A stretch of DNA of 64,000 nucleotides. Source: Corinectria fuckeliana (taxonomy: Eukaryota; Ascomycota; Sordariomycetes; Hypocreales; Nectriaceae). Where the stretch lies: assembly GCA_019137255.1 (NCBI GenBank), contig WPDH01000124.1, positions 186,001-250,000 on the forward strand. Direction: 5' to 3'. Within the stretch, counting starts at the first letter, position 1; every line of letters starts with the position of its first letter. Under the pieces are notes generated by a model, which made no database searches, was not told the origin of the DNA, and was given only the letters and a program-made list of their open reading frames with translations. The position numbers and the translations under genes are program-made. Shown here piece by piece: positions 1 to 9,745 of this stretch.

Positions 1-1541
1 GGTCAGCAATGGCTTGCGGAGTGTCAAACTAGTCAAGTAGCCAGAGTAGGGGTACTGCTACGAACCCTTGTAAACAGACCCAGCTCGTTGAACTCAGCAA
101 CCGCAACGTCGCGGTCTCCGCCGAGTGAGGCATAAAAACACAACAGCACGCGGGTCTGCAAAACCCACAGCGGTTCCATTTCCGCGAGTCCGGAACTCAT
201 GCTATGTTCGACCTCCGGCGACGTCGAAAGCTGGCAGCGCTTGGACTTGCAGGGCAGCATCGAGCCTGCTATAGTGTAGAAACGGCGTGCCTTGTCTCGG
301 TCGAGGCGATACAGACTTCCAATGCAGCACACTGCCCATATCAAGGGACTCGGCGTCTCGCTCGCCTTCAGGGAGGCGAGATGGAGGATGGGGAAGTGGC
401 GATGGAAGCCGTCGATGTAGCCGTTGATCATGAGCTGCACGTCTCGACGACTCTTGAGAGGCAATGAAGGGTCCAGCTGTCCCAGCCGCGAGCATGTATC
501 AAGGTGCAGGCAGTTATATGCATTGTCGTCTATCAGCATCCGTGGCGGGCTTAAAGGCGTCTCATTGCGGACCTTGGGCATGCGGCCGGAAGAGTCGGTG
601 GAATGGACGCTTTGTTCAGGCGTCGGGAACGATTCATCCAGAGGCTCGAAAGGAGCGTGCCGCCACGAAGAGCTCGTATCGGTCTGCAGCATCACGGAAC
701 CTGATTCGTAGTGGAAACCGTCCCCCATGGCATCGAAGTCGCTACCGAGGAAGTCCAGAGACTGCATAAAGATGAGAGGGTCCGGGCCGGGCGAAAGACC
801 CGTGTCGAGGGCGTTGAATCCGGTCTTGATGGCTGTTGAGGGGGTTGCAGCGACCATCTCCGCGACGGGGCCTTCGAAGGCGTCCGTATTGTTAGTAGTT
901 TGGCGGGCTTTGAGTGAGTTCTCCTCGGCACGCGAGATCTCTTCTAGCGACACACTTAGATTGTCCGCGGTTGTGACGGACGTGGAAAAGGACAGTCTCG
1001 ACATGGGAGGGACGGTCGCCGAGGTGTCGTTATTCTCGATGGCTTCATCACGAGGCCTTTTGCGGGTATTTGATGGGGAAGCCGAAGGCTGATGCCTGTT
1101 GATTTGTACCGGCGTTGGCACTCGCACCGTGATAGTATCGGAGGCCGTGGATTGTTGGTTTTCCGGCCGCGGCAATGTCTGCTCCTGGTTATCGGCCTTG
1201 TTCGGGGCGGCGCTGTGGGCGTTGTTGGCTTCCCCGAGCCTCGAGTATTCATCTGCATGTATTGTACGCTCGTGTCGCTTGACCAGATCTCTGCTTGTTT
1301 CAACGCATCAGCCATGTTCTGACTGAGTGACACTCACGTCGATGCCCTCTTACTTTCGTGCATAAGTCTTGCCGCAGAACTGGCACAGAAACGGCCGCTC
1401 CTTGTTGTGCGAGAACTGGTGTCGTGCGCAGTGCTCACTTCGCGTAAAGGTCTTGAAGCAGGTCGGACACGTATGGACGCCCTGGGTGGGCTTGCCGGGC
1501 GGATGGAGGGCCCGGAAGATGTGGAAAGAGGAGTCGACCAT
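1..1541 (-). CDS. C2H2 zinc-finger transcription factor with Fungal_trans-type middle region (3' end uncertain)
   Basis: Probable nuclear DNA-binding regulator. Exon 1 (1541..1354) encodes one complete classical finger (CPTCFKTF...H-x3-H) and the first half of a second (CQFC). A 63-bp GT-AG intron (1353..1291) separates it from exon 2, which completes finger 2 with DLVKRHERTIH. The split finger is a strong check on the splice model. An acidic, Ser/Pro-rich linker with a basic RKRPRDE patch follows, then a segment (GYIDGFHRHFPILH, PLIWAVCCIGSLYR, LLCFYASLGG) typical of the start of the fungal-specific TF domain (PF04082). The frame meets TGA at 33-35, giving 481 aa. Members of this family are normally longer, so that stop may lie in an intron and the gene may continue past base 1. 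It lies beside a metabolic gene set with shared G-rich promoter motifs and is a candidate local regulator; this last point is inference. Confidence 0.85.
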
Positions 1542-2098
1542 TCTCCGACTGTGTCTGTGTCTTCCGACGCGGTGCTAGTAACAATCGTGGTAGTCGTAGC
1601 TGTGGTAGTCGTAGCTGTGGGCGTCGATGGACAGGTTTCACAGGCGGACCGATTCCAGGAGCGAGTTGGTTCATCCGGGGTTGGCTGGAGTACCCGAGAT
1701 CTCTGGATGAGCTCGCTCCCCGCAGACCAGAACTGTCACAGGCCAATCATGCCAAAGTCATTCCTCCAGACAGCTACCTGGCTACTAAATAGCTAGCTAC
1801 CATGGCGGGTCTTGGAACCGTCTCTGCATCCGACTGCCGGAACCCCGCAAACTCTTGCGGGGTGACGAGAAAAAGGAGAAGCGGGGAAAGGAGAAAGCAG
1901 GGGGGGGGATAGTCTACATAGTATGTAGCCTACGAAGTAGTCTACATGCAAGAGAGTGGGCCTACCTCGGTGACCATTATAACTCAAAGCTTTAGACTAA
2001 GTACGTATGGTCACTCAAGAGGATGGTACAGCTCTACAGCTTGCAGTTTCATCAAGACTTATACAATAGGGCACATCGATATACCCAGGGAACTATGA
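1542..2098. other. Intergenic: promoter of the zinc-finger gene and 3' flank of the hydrolase gene
   Basis: No supported gene. It holds the 15-bp tandem repeat, a G-run at about 1902-1910, and short TAC/TAG-rich stretches (tacatagtatgtagcctac, about 1915-1934). Other open frames here are short and not conserved-looking. Confidence 0.5.
1587..1616. repeat. Two tandem copies of a 15-bp unit
   Basis: GTGGTAGTCGTAGCT occurs twice head to tail just upstream of the zinc-finger gene's start codon, followed by a partial GTGG. It is a short expansion in the 5' leader or promoter region; no function is evident. Confidence 0.7.
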
Positions 2099-3025
2099 CT
2101 AAACCCCAATGCCCAACTCGTGCAGAAACTCCAGAACTGCATCGATGCACTTGTCAGTGGCCTCGGAAAATATCTCATGGCCCGGTGCTTCAATTGCAAC
2201 CACCTTGGAGCCGGGGACCTGCTCGGAGATCCAGCGCGACTCGCTCAGCGGCACAGCAGCGCTGTTTGTCGGGGCCAAAATGAGATAGGGGCTCTTGATG
2301 TTCTGCAAGTGAGGCCGAGAGTTGAGATGCGTAAGGAAGATGACATAGCCGGCCAGTCCTTCTCTCTTCGTCCTCGATGCCTCGTCCAGCAGCCACGCAA
2401 GGTAGGCCGGATCTTTCGGGAGCGTCCCGGGGTTCTTGGCGAGCCGTTCGTTCCATCCCCTGCTGCCGTGCTTGATCACAGCCTCGGGCCAGGACGGCTC
2501 TCCTACCGCGAACATGTCGATGGCTGCTAGGGGAAGCAGTGTTGGCGTCGAACAGGTGATGAGCGCCGTGGTTCTCTCGGGGTGCTTGGCGGCAAAGCCG
2601 TGGCCGACCTCGCCAGACGTCGCCTCGCCCAGGAAAATGACCTTTTCGATCCCGAGCTGGTCGAGCATGTCGACGATCTCGTACAGCATCGTGTCGAGAT
2701 CCCACTGATAGCCGCCCTCGTAGTCGTTGTTCTGCTGGTCGCTCCATGGCGAGAGGCGCTTCGGGAAGCTGGACCTGCCGTGGCCGCGCGCATCTCGCCG
2801 GATCACGACGAAGTCACGCGCAAGGCGTGGCACCCAGCTGTACCACATGGCGGCTGTACGGGCGCAGCCATGGTTCAGTATGATGACGGGCTTCTCTTCC
2901 GCAGGCAGCCATGGATCGACAAACGTGTCGAGATAGTAGTGGCTTACTTGGCCGTTTGGATGCGTCACGTAGTAGCCCTCGGGCTGGTCGTAAGGGCGCC
3001 GGAAGGCAGTCTGTATTTGCGCCAT
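2099..3025 (-). CDS. Alpha/beta-hydrolase-fold protein lacking the canonical Ser nucleophile
   Basis: Single-exon 308-aa protein without signal peptide, so probably cytosolic. The alpha/beta-hydrolase fold is visible from the oxyanion-hole strand (VIILNHGCART, HG at 52-53), the DARGHGRS loop (78-85) and the late His in APGHEIF (H283). At the nucleophile elbow, where active members have G-x-S-x-G, the sequence is GEATSG (133-138), so Ala135 occupies the catalytic position. The loop expected to carry the acid reads APTNS (251-255). Either the protein uses a changed mechanism, as some cofactor-independent or C-C bond-acting members of the fold do, or it is non-hydrolytic. It is divergently transcribed from the isopropylmalate dehydrogenase gene across a 614-bp promoter, which suggests co-regulation. 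The start is the first in-frame ATG and gives a normal N-terminus for the family. Confidence 0.85.
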   Translation of the reverse strand: MAQIQTAFRRPYDQPEGYYVTHPNGQVSHYYLDTFVDPWLPAEEKPVIILNHGCARTAAMWYSWVPRLARDFVVIRRDARGHGRSSFPKRLSPWSDQQNNDYEGGYQWDLDTMLYEIVDMLDQLGIEKVIFLGEATSGEVGHGFAAKHPERTTALITCSTPTLLPLAAIDMFAVGEPSWPEAVIKHGSRGWNERLAKNPGTLPKDPAYLAWLLDEASRTKREGLAGYVIFLTHLNSRPHLQNIKSPYLILAPTNSAAVPLSESRWISEQVPGSKVVAIEAPGHEIFSEATDKCIDAVLEFLHELGIGV

Positions 3026-3639
3026 GGCCGCTGTGGTTGTTGGATGGCTTCAGGGATGAGAGAGCTGATGAGGAGGTCGACAGATCTTACCTCAGTCTAG
3101 ACTTAAATGCCGAAATACTCCTCCAGCCCTCTGCCGTGGGTGAGCCCGATTCGAGGATTGATACGCTCTCCCTTCCGGATGACACTTCTAGCCATCGGTT
3201 AATCCCAAACCGCTCTCTTCAACCCCGCGAAGCCATGGGCCCTTTTCAGCCCAGCTCGATGTCCTGGCTACCTGGAAAGGCTCAATTTCGCCAGCCCACT
3301 GTAGGTAGTAGCTACAGGATGTGGGGGAACCTGGAGCACGACGTAGATTAAATGACCCCCGCAAAATCTGCCTGAGTAGGCAATAGACGATGGACCAACG
3401 CTATGGAAAAGCAGATGCCCCCCGCAACCTAAGCTGCCAACGCCGAGATATAATCGGCCAGGTGGGATAAACAAGTTGAATGTCATTTGCCGATATCGGC
3501 CATTGCGATAGTCCTCCTCCATGTAGACCTTGATTCTAAAGTCCGCCAGAGCCCGTTGTGACGTTTCCCAAAGATATTCATTTCACTTTCAGCATACCCG
3601 TTGCTACTCTAGTAAAAATCTACAGTATTAATAATCACA
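3026..3639. promoter_or_regulatory. Divergent promoter between hydrolase and isopropylmalate dehydrogenase genes
   Basis: This 614-bp region serves both genes. It contains ATGTGGGGGAAC at 3319-3330, identical to a 12-mer in the divergent promoter at 6069-6644, plus CCCCCGCAAA-like boxes near 3353 and 3418. The GTGGGG core fits the published CreA/Mig1 consensus (SYGGRG) and also the general preference of C2H2 fingers for G-rich DNA. Confidence 0.5.
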
Positions 3640-5019
3640 ATGCCGACGACCTTCAATATTGTTGTCTTCCCGGGGGACAATTGTGGCCCGGAGGTCATGG
3701 CAGAGGCAATCAAGGCAGGTAACCTAGATTGGAGGCTACTTTTCCCCCAATACCACCGTCTCAATTATAACACGAAGTCTCGGATTTAGGTCCTCAAAGT
3801 CTTTGCAAGCAGCAAGACTCCCATCAAGTTCAAGTTCAACAACCAGCTTCTAGGAGGAGTACGTAAATATGTGCCAGGTTTCAGGAGGCTTGTGTACTAA
3901 AAGAACGACATAAGGGATCCATCGATGCGACGGGCGAACCTCTCACTGCCTCTGCTCTCGAGGCGGCAAAGAATGCGGACGCTGTCTTATTAGGTGCCAT
4001 AGGAGGACCTGTAAGTATCACTGAAACCCTTTGATTCACCACGCCCGTATCATGCCAACGCTGATGTACGCAGAAATGGGGCACTGGCTTGGTTCGACCC
4101 GAGCAGGGGCTTCTGGGCCTTCGGAAGGGAATGGATGCCTTTGGCAATCTTCGACCATGCAACTTTGCGGCCGACGCCCTTGTCGATTACTCGCCCCTGC
4201 GGCCAGAGATTGCTCGGGGCACGAACTTCGTCATCGTCCGCGAGCTCTGCGGCGGAATGTACTTCGGCCCCAACCGGCATGATCCCGACGAGTCGCTGAG
4301 CTCGGCCCAGGACGTCGACTACTACACGCGCGCCGAGATCGAGCGAGTTGCGCGGCTCGCGGGCTACCTCGCCAAGCGGCACGATCCGCCTCTGCCGGTC
4401 TGGAGCCTGGATAAGGCCAACGTGCTCGCCTCTTCTGGGCGGCTTTGGAGACTAGTCGTGTCCAACGTCTTCGAGGAGGAGTTCCCGGACGTGCAGCTTG
4501 GCCATCACTTGATTGACGCGGCTGCGATGCTCATGATCAAGAAGCCCACGGCCTTGAACGGGATCGTGCTCACGAGCAACCTCTTTGGCGACATCATCTC
4601 GGACGAGGCCAGCGTGATTCCCAGCAGTCTCGGACTTCTTCCCAGCGCAAGCTTGTGCGATGTCCCCGCTCCGGGCAAAAAGGTCAAAGGGATATATGAG
4701 CCGATCCACGGTAAGTCATACCCTTCGAAACCACCGGGAACGCTCTGTACATTCAGACTCTGAAGAGAGGCTAATTGGTCCCAAAGGCTCTGCGCCCGAT
4801 ATTGTCGGCAAAGGTATCGTAAACCCCGTGGGAACCATCTTGTCGGCGGCGATGATGCTGCGATACTCTCTTGGGCAGGAGGAAGCTGCTGCCGCTATGG
4901 AAAAGGCGGTTGCGGACACGATTGACCATGGACTACGCACCGCAGATGTAGGGGGGAACACTAGGACAACGGAGTTTGGCGACGCCGTGGTTAAGGCTTT
5001 GAAGGGCATATTGGCCTGA
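3640..5019 (+). CDS. 3-isopropylmalate dehydrogenase (LEU2-type paralogue), five exons
   Basis: Oxidative decarboxylase of the isocitrate/isopropylmalate dehydrogenase family. Exons: 3640..3714, 3790..3858, 3915..4010, 4074..4710, 4787..5019, giving 369 aa, the usual size for fungal LEU2 proteins. Visible family motifs are FPGDNCGPEVMAEAIK (start), LLGAIGGPKWGTG, VRPEQGLLGLRK, NLRPCNF, VIVREL, WSLDKANVL (catalytic Lys), HHLIDAAAM and SNLFGDIISDEAS (metal-binding Asp), and YEPIHGSAPDI. Known substrate and metal residues appear intact. Intron 1 is best read as GC-AG (3715..3789): it restores IK|VLKVF, whereas the GT at 3719 spliced to the same acceptor shifts the frame. One extra residue (SSGRLWR) and a lengthened loop after MYFGPN are unusual. 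It could be the leucine-biosynthetic enzyme or a cluster-dedicated paralogue acting on a related 2-alkylmalate; context favours the latter, weakly. Confidence 0.9.
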
Positions 5020-5108
5020 TGGTATTGCTCCGAGCAAATACGTACTTTTGTCATGTTCCAATTGCTACCTAGGTTCTACCACAATGTCATTGCGGGATAC
5101 TGTTTCTC

Positions 5109-6068
5109 CTAGATACTGTTCTCGTACTCTAGCGCCTCCTGCATACCATCCTTCAGCGTTTGAGCTGCCAGCGTCGGCACAGCAGCCAAAGGCGACCTCG
5201 GAGGACCTCCGTATTGGAACGCGGCCTGAAGGACAGCCTTGGTTCCCGATATCCCGGCAGCCGTGTGAGGCCAGTCACCCTCGGACAGCAACGACTGCAG
5301 CTGCGCGGCCTCTTGGAACCGTCCCTCGCTGTACAGCTCGCAGACCTTGACAACCGTCTTCGGCAGTATGTTCGCGCCTCCGGCGATGACCCCGGACGCC
5401 CCGACCGTCAAGGCTTGCAGCGTGAAGTCGGCAAGCCCGGCGACGGCCCAGTACGGCTTTTCCGGCAGCGACGGCGTCATGGCGTCCATGGCGCGAGCAA
5501 CGCGCGCGAGCTTGCCCGTGTCGCCGCACGTGAACTTTGTTCCCACGATGTTGGCGTGGCCCTTGGAGATGCGGATAAGGAGATCCGAGTCCATGGTGAT
5601 GCCCGCCGACACGGCCGGGAAGCTGTACAGGATCACGGGGAGCGGCGATGCCGCTGCCACTGCCATGTAGAAGTTGTAGATGGCGTCCGGCGTCATGGCT
5701 GCGGCGAAGTAAGACGGCGGGAGCACGAGCACATGAGAACCCCCGGATTCCTTTGCTTCGCGGCAAAGGTCGATGGTCTCACGCGCGGATGGAGCGGAAG
5801 CGCCGACGATGACTGGCGCGTCGCCGTGTCCGCTGGCGGCCAGGGCATCGACAACGCACTTCACGACCGTATTTCGCTCTTCGCGGTCAAGGTGTGCCGC
5901 TTCGCCGTTAGAACCCAAGGCGACGATTCCAGCAATTCCAGAATCTATCAACCGCAGGGTATGGTGCCTCAGCGTCTCGAGGTCCAGCGTTGAGGTTGTC
6001 AGTGTAAAGAAGGTCAGGGTGGCGACATAGGCGCCAGGCTTCAGGTTGCGGTTCACACGTGTCGCCAT
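5109..6068 (-). CDS. DHDPS/N-acetylneuraminate-lyase family aldolase, 2-keto-3-deoxy-L-galactonate aldolase-like
   Basis: Intronless 319-aa class I aldolase. The (beta/alpha)8 family signature is complete: LGSNGEAAHL (equivalent of GTTGE) at about 51-60, catalytic Tyr148 in ILYSFP, Schiff-base Lys178 in VGTKFTCGDTGK, and GASGVIAGGANI near the C-terminus. The VGTKFTCG form rather than GxKDSS resembles fungal sugar-acid aldolases of the galacturonate pathway (GaaC/LGA1 type) more than true dihydrodipicolinate synthases, which fungi do not need for lysine. The expected reaction is retro-aldol cleavage of a 2-keto-3-deoxy acid to pyruvate plus an aldehyde. Its 3' end is 89 bp from the convergent isopropylmalate dehydrogenase gene, and it shares a divergent promoter with the SDR gene. 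The exact substrate cannot be read from the sequence. Confidence 0.88.
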   Translation of the reverse strand: MATRVNRNLKPGAYVATLTFFTLTTSTLDLETLRHHTLRLIDSGIAGIVALGSNGEAAHLDREERNTVVKCVVDALAASGHGDAPVIVGASAPSARETIDLCREAKESGGSHVLVLPPSYFAAAMTPDAIYNFYMAVAAASPLPVILYSFPAVSAGITMDSDLLIRISKGHANIVGTKFTCGDTGKLARVARAMDAMTPSLPEKPYWAVAGLADFTLQALTVGASGVIAGGANILPKTVVKVCELYSEGRFQEAAQLQSLLSEGDWPHTAAGISGTKAVLQAAFQYGGPPRSPLAAVPTLAAQTLKDGMQEALEYENSI

Positions 6069-6644
6069 GTTGATTTATGAATGTAAGATTGGATATGTCT
6101 ATGAGGCAGTCGCCATATTTCAAGACAGCTCACGCTTCATGTAGCAGTCTTATACGAAGGAAGTAGAATATTGTGTGACACTCCTATCTCGCTACCGGAC
6201 GTTGTAAAGAGACAATAACCACATCCGTACTGTCTACCAAGTTAGCTTTACCGTCCACCCGATCATTTCCGTGAAAGAATTGCCAGCTCAAAGCGGAAAC
6301 GAGTGGCTGGTCCTCTATCTACGTTCGAACAGAACCGCAAGGTTCCATAAACTATCTACACCATATTGCAGCAAAATTAACAGGGAATCACTCGGCTGTT
6401 CCCATGATATTTCGCATACCCAATCCCAACCCAGAAGCAAACCCCACACTACCTCTGGTCAAATAACCTGTTGCAAGACACACTTCAGTGGGGTAGGACC
6501 AAGACTTGTGTCTTAATGTGGGGGAACGAAATGCCTCACTCCAGACAATTCTCCTTATACAACACACCCCGTCAATACTATCTATCCCCAAGCATCACCA
6601 GCAGTTGCATCGACGATCACTTCTAAAACCTAAAACCATCCCAG
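6069..6644. promoter_or_regulatory. Divergent promoter between aldolase and SDR genes with paired G-rich boxes
   Basis: Contains GCAAACCCCACA at 6437-6448 and ATGTGGGGGAAC at 6516-6527, in opposite orientation around a TGTGGGG core. The first 12-mer recurs at 7780-7791 before the carboxylesterase gene. The second is identical to 3319-3330 in the other divergent promoter. This is a candidate site for CreA or for the C2H2 regulator at 1-1541. Confidence 0.55.
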
Positions 6645-7650
6645 ATGACTACGTACTCAATTAGTGTAGAGGACCTGGCCTCGCTCAAGGGTAAAACCAT
6701 CTTGATCACTGGTACAGCCACGGGAATCGGACGTGCTGCTGTCCAGGCTGCGCTTGGTAAGACCCCATATAACCAATCTACCCCTGTATGCTCCACAAGA
6801 ATACTGCTGACTTGTTGAATTGTTCTGCGTACCTATAGAGAATGGTGCTAAGGTGGCTGTGGGCGACTGGAACGAGGAGGCAGCCGCGCTGATTGCGCCT
6901 TTTGGAGACCGGGCGCTCTTCAAGAAATGCGACGTCTCCAACTGGCACGACGTTTTGGGTCTGTTCCAAGAGGCGCACAGAAAGTTCGGCGTCATCCACA
7001 GTGTCCTCTCCAACGCCGGCATCAACACGCACGAAGGCCTTCTCTCAGATGAGTTCGACAAGGAGTCCGGAGAGCTGTTGCCGCCCAGCCTGAAGTCCAT
7101 CGACGTGAATCTCGTCGGCCCCATCTATGTAACCAAATGTGCGGTTCACTTCTTTCGCAAATGGCCCGACGTGGCCTCTCAACTTGTCATCACCTCTTCA
7201 GCTGGCGCCTTCTTCCCTGCCCCGCCCATCCATCTCTACTGCGCCGCGAAAGGTGGACTGCTCGGCCTGATGCGCGCGCTTCGAACGGAGACCATCAAGG
7301 AGAATATCACTGTCAACATAGTAGCCCCGTGGCTAACCAGTAAGTCCATCCACAGCCCGCCCCTCCGCCTTCAAGTTGCATGAAACTCACGCCTGGAAGT
7401 TACTCCGATGGCTCTTCCTGACTGGCTTGAAAAATGGGGACATCTACCCAAGAACACGACTGCGGGTGTTGCCAAGGCGTTGTTCCTCCCTATAATTCAG
7501 CCAAAGGTCAATGGCAAGTCGTTCTTCGTGGCCGGAGACCAGATCATTGATTTTGAGGATACGCTGTATGAAGCTGAACCGCAATGGATGGGAGAACAAC
7601 TGAGTAGCGATGTCCGTGCTGGTCAGAAGCTCCTATTGGGTACCGAATAG
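6645..7650 (+). CDS. Short-chain dehydrogenase/reductase (classical SDR)
   Basis: NAD(P)(H)-dependent oxidoreductase with Rossmann fold, cytosolic. Three exons, 6645..6756, 6839..7339 and 7400..7650, give 287 aa. The cofactor-binding TGTATGIG motif is at residues 23-30. The adenine-ring motif region is KKCDVSNW, and SNAGIN corresponds to NNAG. The active-site Ser lies in VITSSAGAF and the YxxxK pair is YCAAK. The joins are phase-consistent (AALE|NGAKVAV and WLT|ITPMALP). An Asp-Trp after the second beta strand (VAVGDWN) favours NAD(H) over NADP(H), as usual for Asp at that position. It sits between the aldolase (divergent) and the carboxylesterase (same strand, 269 bp on) and would plausibly oxidise or reduce a hydroxyl/keto intermediate of the same pathway. 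Substrate unknown. Confidence 0.9.
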
Positions 7651-7919
7651 GATATGGAGGGAGCAGTCTACACTATTAGCTGTTTTCATCGATAGTCATG
7701 TACAGCGGAATTCAGTGGAAGTTACTCTGTCTGTTCTATTACTGACTGCTTTGAGGGAGTGAATATACACTCCACTCGTGCAAACCCCACATCAACTGGT
7801 ATTGGATTCCCGGGACCCCCACATCCCACGACCCTTAAAGATGGCGAGAGAGATGACCTTTAGAAGAAAACGAAGCACTCTCACTTTACCATTCAATCCG
7901 TCTTCATCTCCGTACATCC
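7651..7919 (+). promoter_or_regulatory. Promoter of the cluster carboxylesterase with two G-rich boxes
   Basis: GCAAACCCCACA at 7780-7791 duplicates the 12-mer at 6437-6448. CCCCCACAT at 7816-7824 is the reverse complement of the ATGTGGGGG core found at 3319 and 6516. Two copies lie within 45 bp, about 100 bp upstream of the start codon. Confidence 0.5.
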
Positions 7920-9745
7920 ATGGCCCAGATCAATCATCCACTGCTTGGTAGCGTGACAGGTACTAGCCGAGATGGCATCGCATGTTTCCGTGGCCTCAAG
8001 TACGCCTCTCTAGAGCATGCCTTTGCGGCTCCAAGGGTTCACTCTGCGAGTGCTGCAGGCGGGCTCGATGCTACACGTCACGGGTGAGGGACGATGCCCT
8101 TTCATGTTACCCTCAGACTGACCGCCATAACAAAAGGCCTAGTGCCACGTCTGCAGCCGCCGGGTGTGATATGGAACTTGGCCTCATCCAGAGAAGCCTG
8201 CCGCACGGCCCCTTCACCACGTCTGCCACCGAGTGCCTGAATCTGAACATTGCCGTGCCTAAGAATGCAGAGGGCCAGCTCCCTGTTTTCGTCTTCATCC
8301 ACGGCGGCGGTTTTGCCTCGGGCTCCAACGCCTGGCCACAGTATGACCTGGCGCGTCTTGTCAAACTCAGCCAGGACATCGACAAGCCGGTTGTGGGTGT
8401 GCAGATCAAGTAAGAGAGGCTTTGAAGGCTTGAAAATGCCCATGACAGTTTCTGATGTGCCATCGCATAGCTACCGCCTTGGTGTCTATGGCTTTCTTGA
8501 CTCTACCGCTTTGCGCCAGGCCGGAATCAAGCCGAACCGTGGGCTTTTGGATCAAAAGGCGGCGTTTGAGTGGATTCGCGAGAACATTTCTGGGTTTCAC
8601 GGCAATCCCGACCTGGTTACAGCGATTGGACAGAGTGCTGGGAGCGGTAAGTAGCTGCCTCTGAACCATTTGTGTATGCGGCTGGCTAAAGATGTCCTCT
8701 CAGTGTCATGTACCTTCCATCTTCAGTCAAGCAGGCCACTGTTCCAGCAACTTGTTTCCATGAGCGGAACCTCTTTGCTCATGACGCCACTCCCTCTTCA
8801 GGTTGCTGACGCGACGTATAAGACTGTTCTGGAGAGGGTCCAGGTAGATGGATCTCAGAGCCCTGCAGAACAGCTGAGACAGCTTCTGACAGTCTCCGAC
8901 AACTTGATTACTTCCCGTATCGGTCCAGATGTGACGCTTCACCCAGTGGTCGACGGAGAGCTGATCGGCTCAACACTGTCCTACGCTCAATGGGGCTCCA
9001 CAGATGTGTCGAGTCTCGTCCCCGGGACAAAGTGGTGCCATCGAGTCTTGATCGGTGATTGCCAGAATGATGCTAGTCAAGTGTACATGCCAATTACAGC
9101 TGCACCTGCTAATACATATACCAGGCTATGATTATGATATTTGCCTTCTTGGCACGGAAGGCGGGCATAGCCAACGCTTTCGAGAAGTCCATGGCCAGCC
9201 ACTTGCCATCGACCTCGGCAAACAACGACAACCCTCTTCAAACGCTCTTGGAAGCATACAAAATCACCACCGAAAGCTCAGACGATGAGGCACTCACCAA
9301 CATCCTGAAACTGATCAACGACACTCTGTTCTACGCTCCCGTTCACACCATTGCGCAAGCATTTCCCCAAAAGTCATTTATGTACCATTTCAACGAGCCG
9401 AACCCATGGGACGGGCCTAGCAGCGGCGAAGCTGGGCACATCTTGGACCTCGCGTTCTTGTTCCAAAACTTCAATGAGTACCTAAACTCTAAGCAAGAAG
9501 AAAGCGCCAAGGCATTCGGCTGTGACATCATTACGTTTGTGAACGGCGAAGAGCCCTTCCCTGTTCATGACGCTCAAGCCGGAGGTGCAAAGGTTTACGG
9601 GCCACCGAGTAGCTTGGGCGGTACATTTGTGAGAAGCAAGGATCCTGCTGACTATGGCCGTCGCTCCGTGATCTGGAAGCTGGCGTCGGTCCTTGGTTGG
9701 GACCAGCTAGCCTTTGCACTGTCTAGGTTTCTAGCAGGGCAGTAG
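7920..9745 (+). CDS. Type-B carboxylesterase/lipase family protein, five exons
   Basis: Alpha/beta-fold ester hydrolase, 536 aa from exons 7920..8083, 8137..8409, 8471..8646, 8704..9080 and 9125..9745. The family order is clear: CxxxxFRGLKYA near the N-terminus, TECLNLNIAVP, oxyanion hole VFIHGGGFASG, NYRLGVYGFL, AFEWIRENISGFHGNP, nucleophile elbow GQSAGS, and the late His in GEAGHILDL. All introns are GT-AG and rejoin conserved blocks (QI|NYRLG; GS|VSCTF). No secretion signal is visible, so it is likely intracellular, unlike the second family member at 20148. It is the last gene of the putative cluster. An ester-bond-cleaving step or removal of an acyl group is a reasonable role, by inference. 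Confidence 0.9.
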
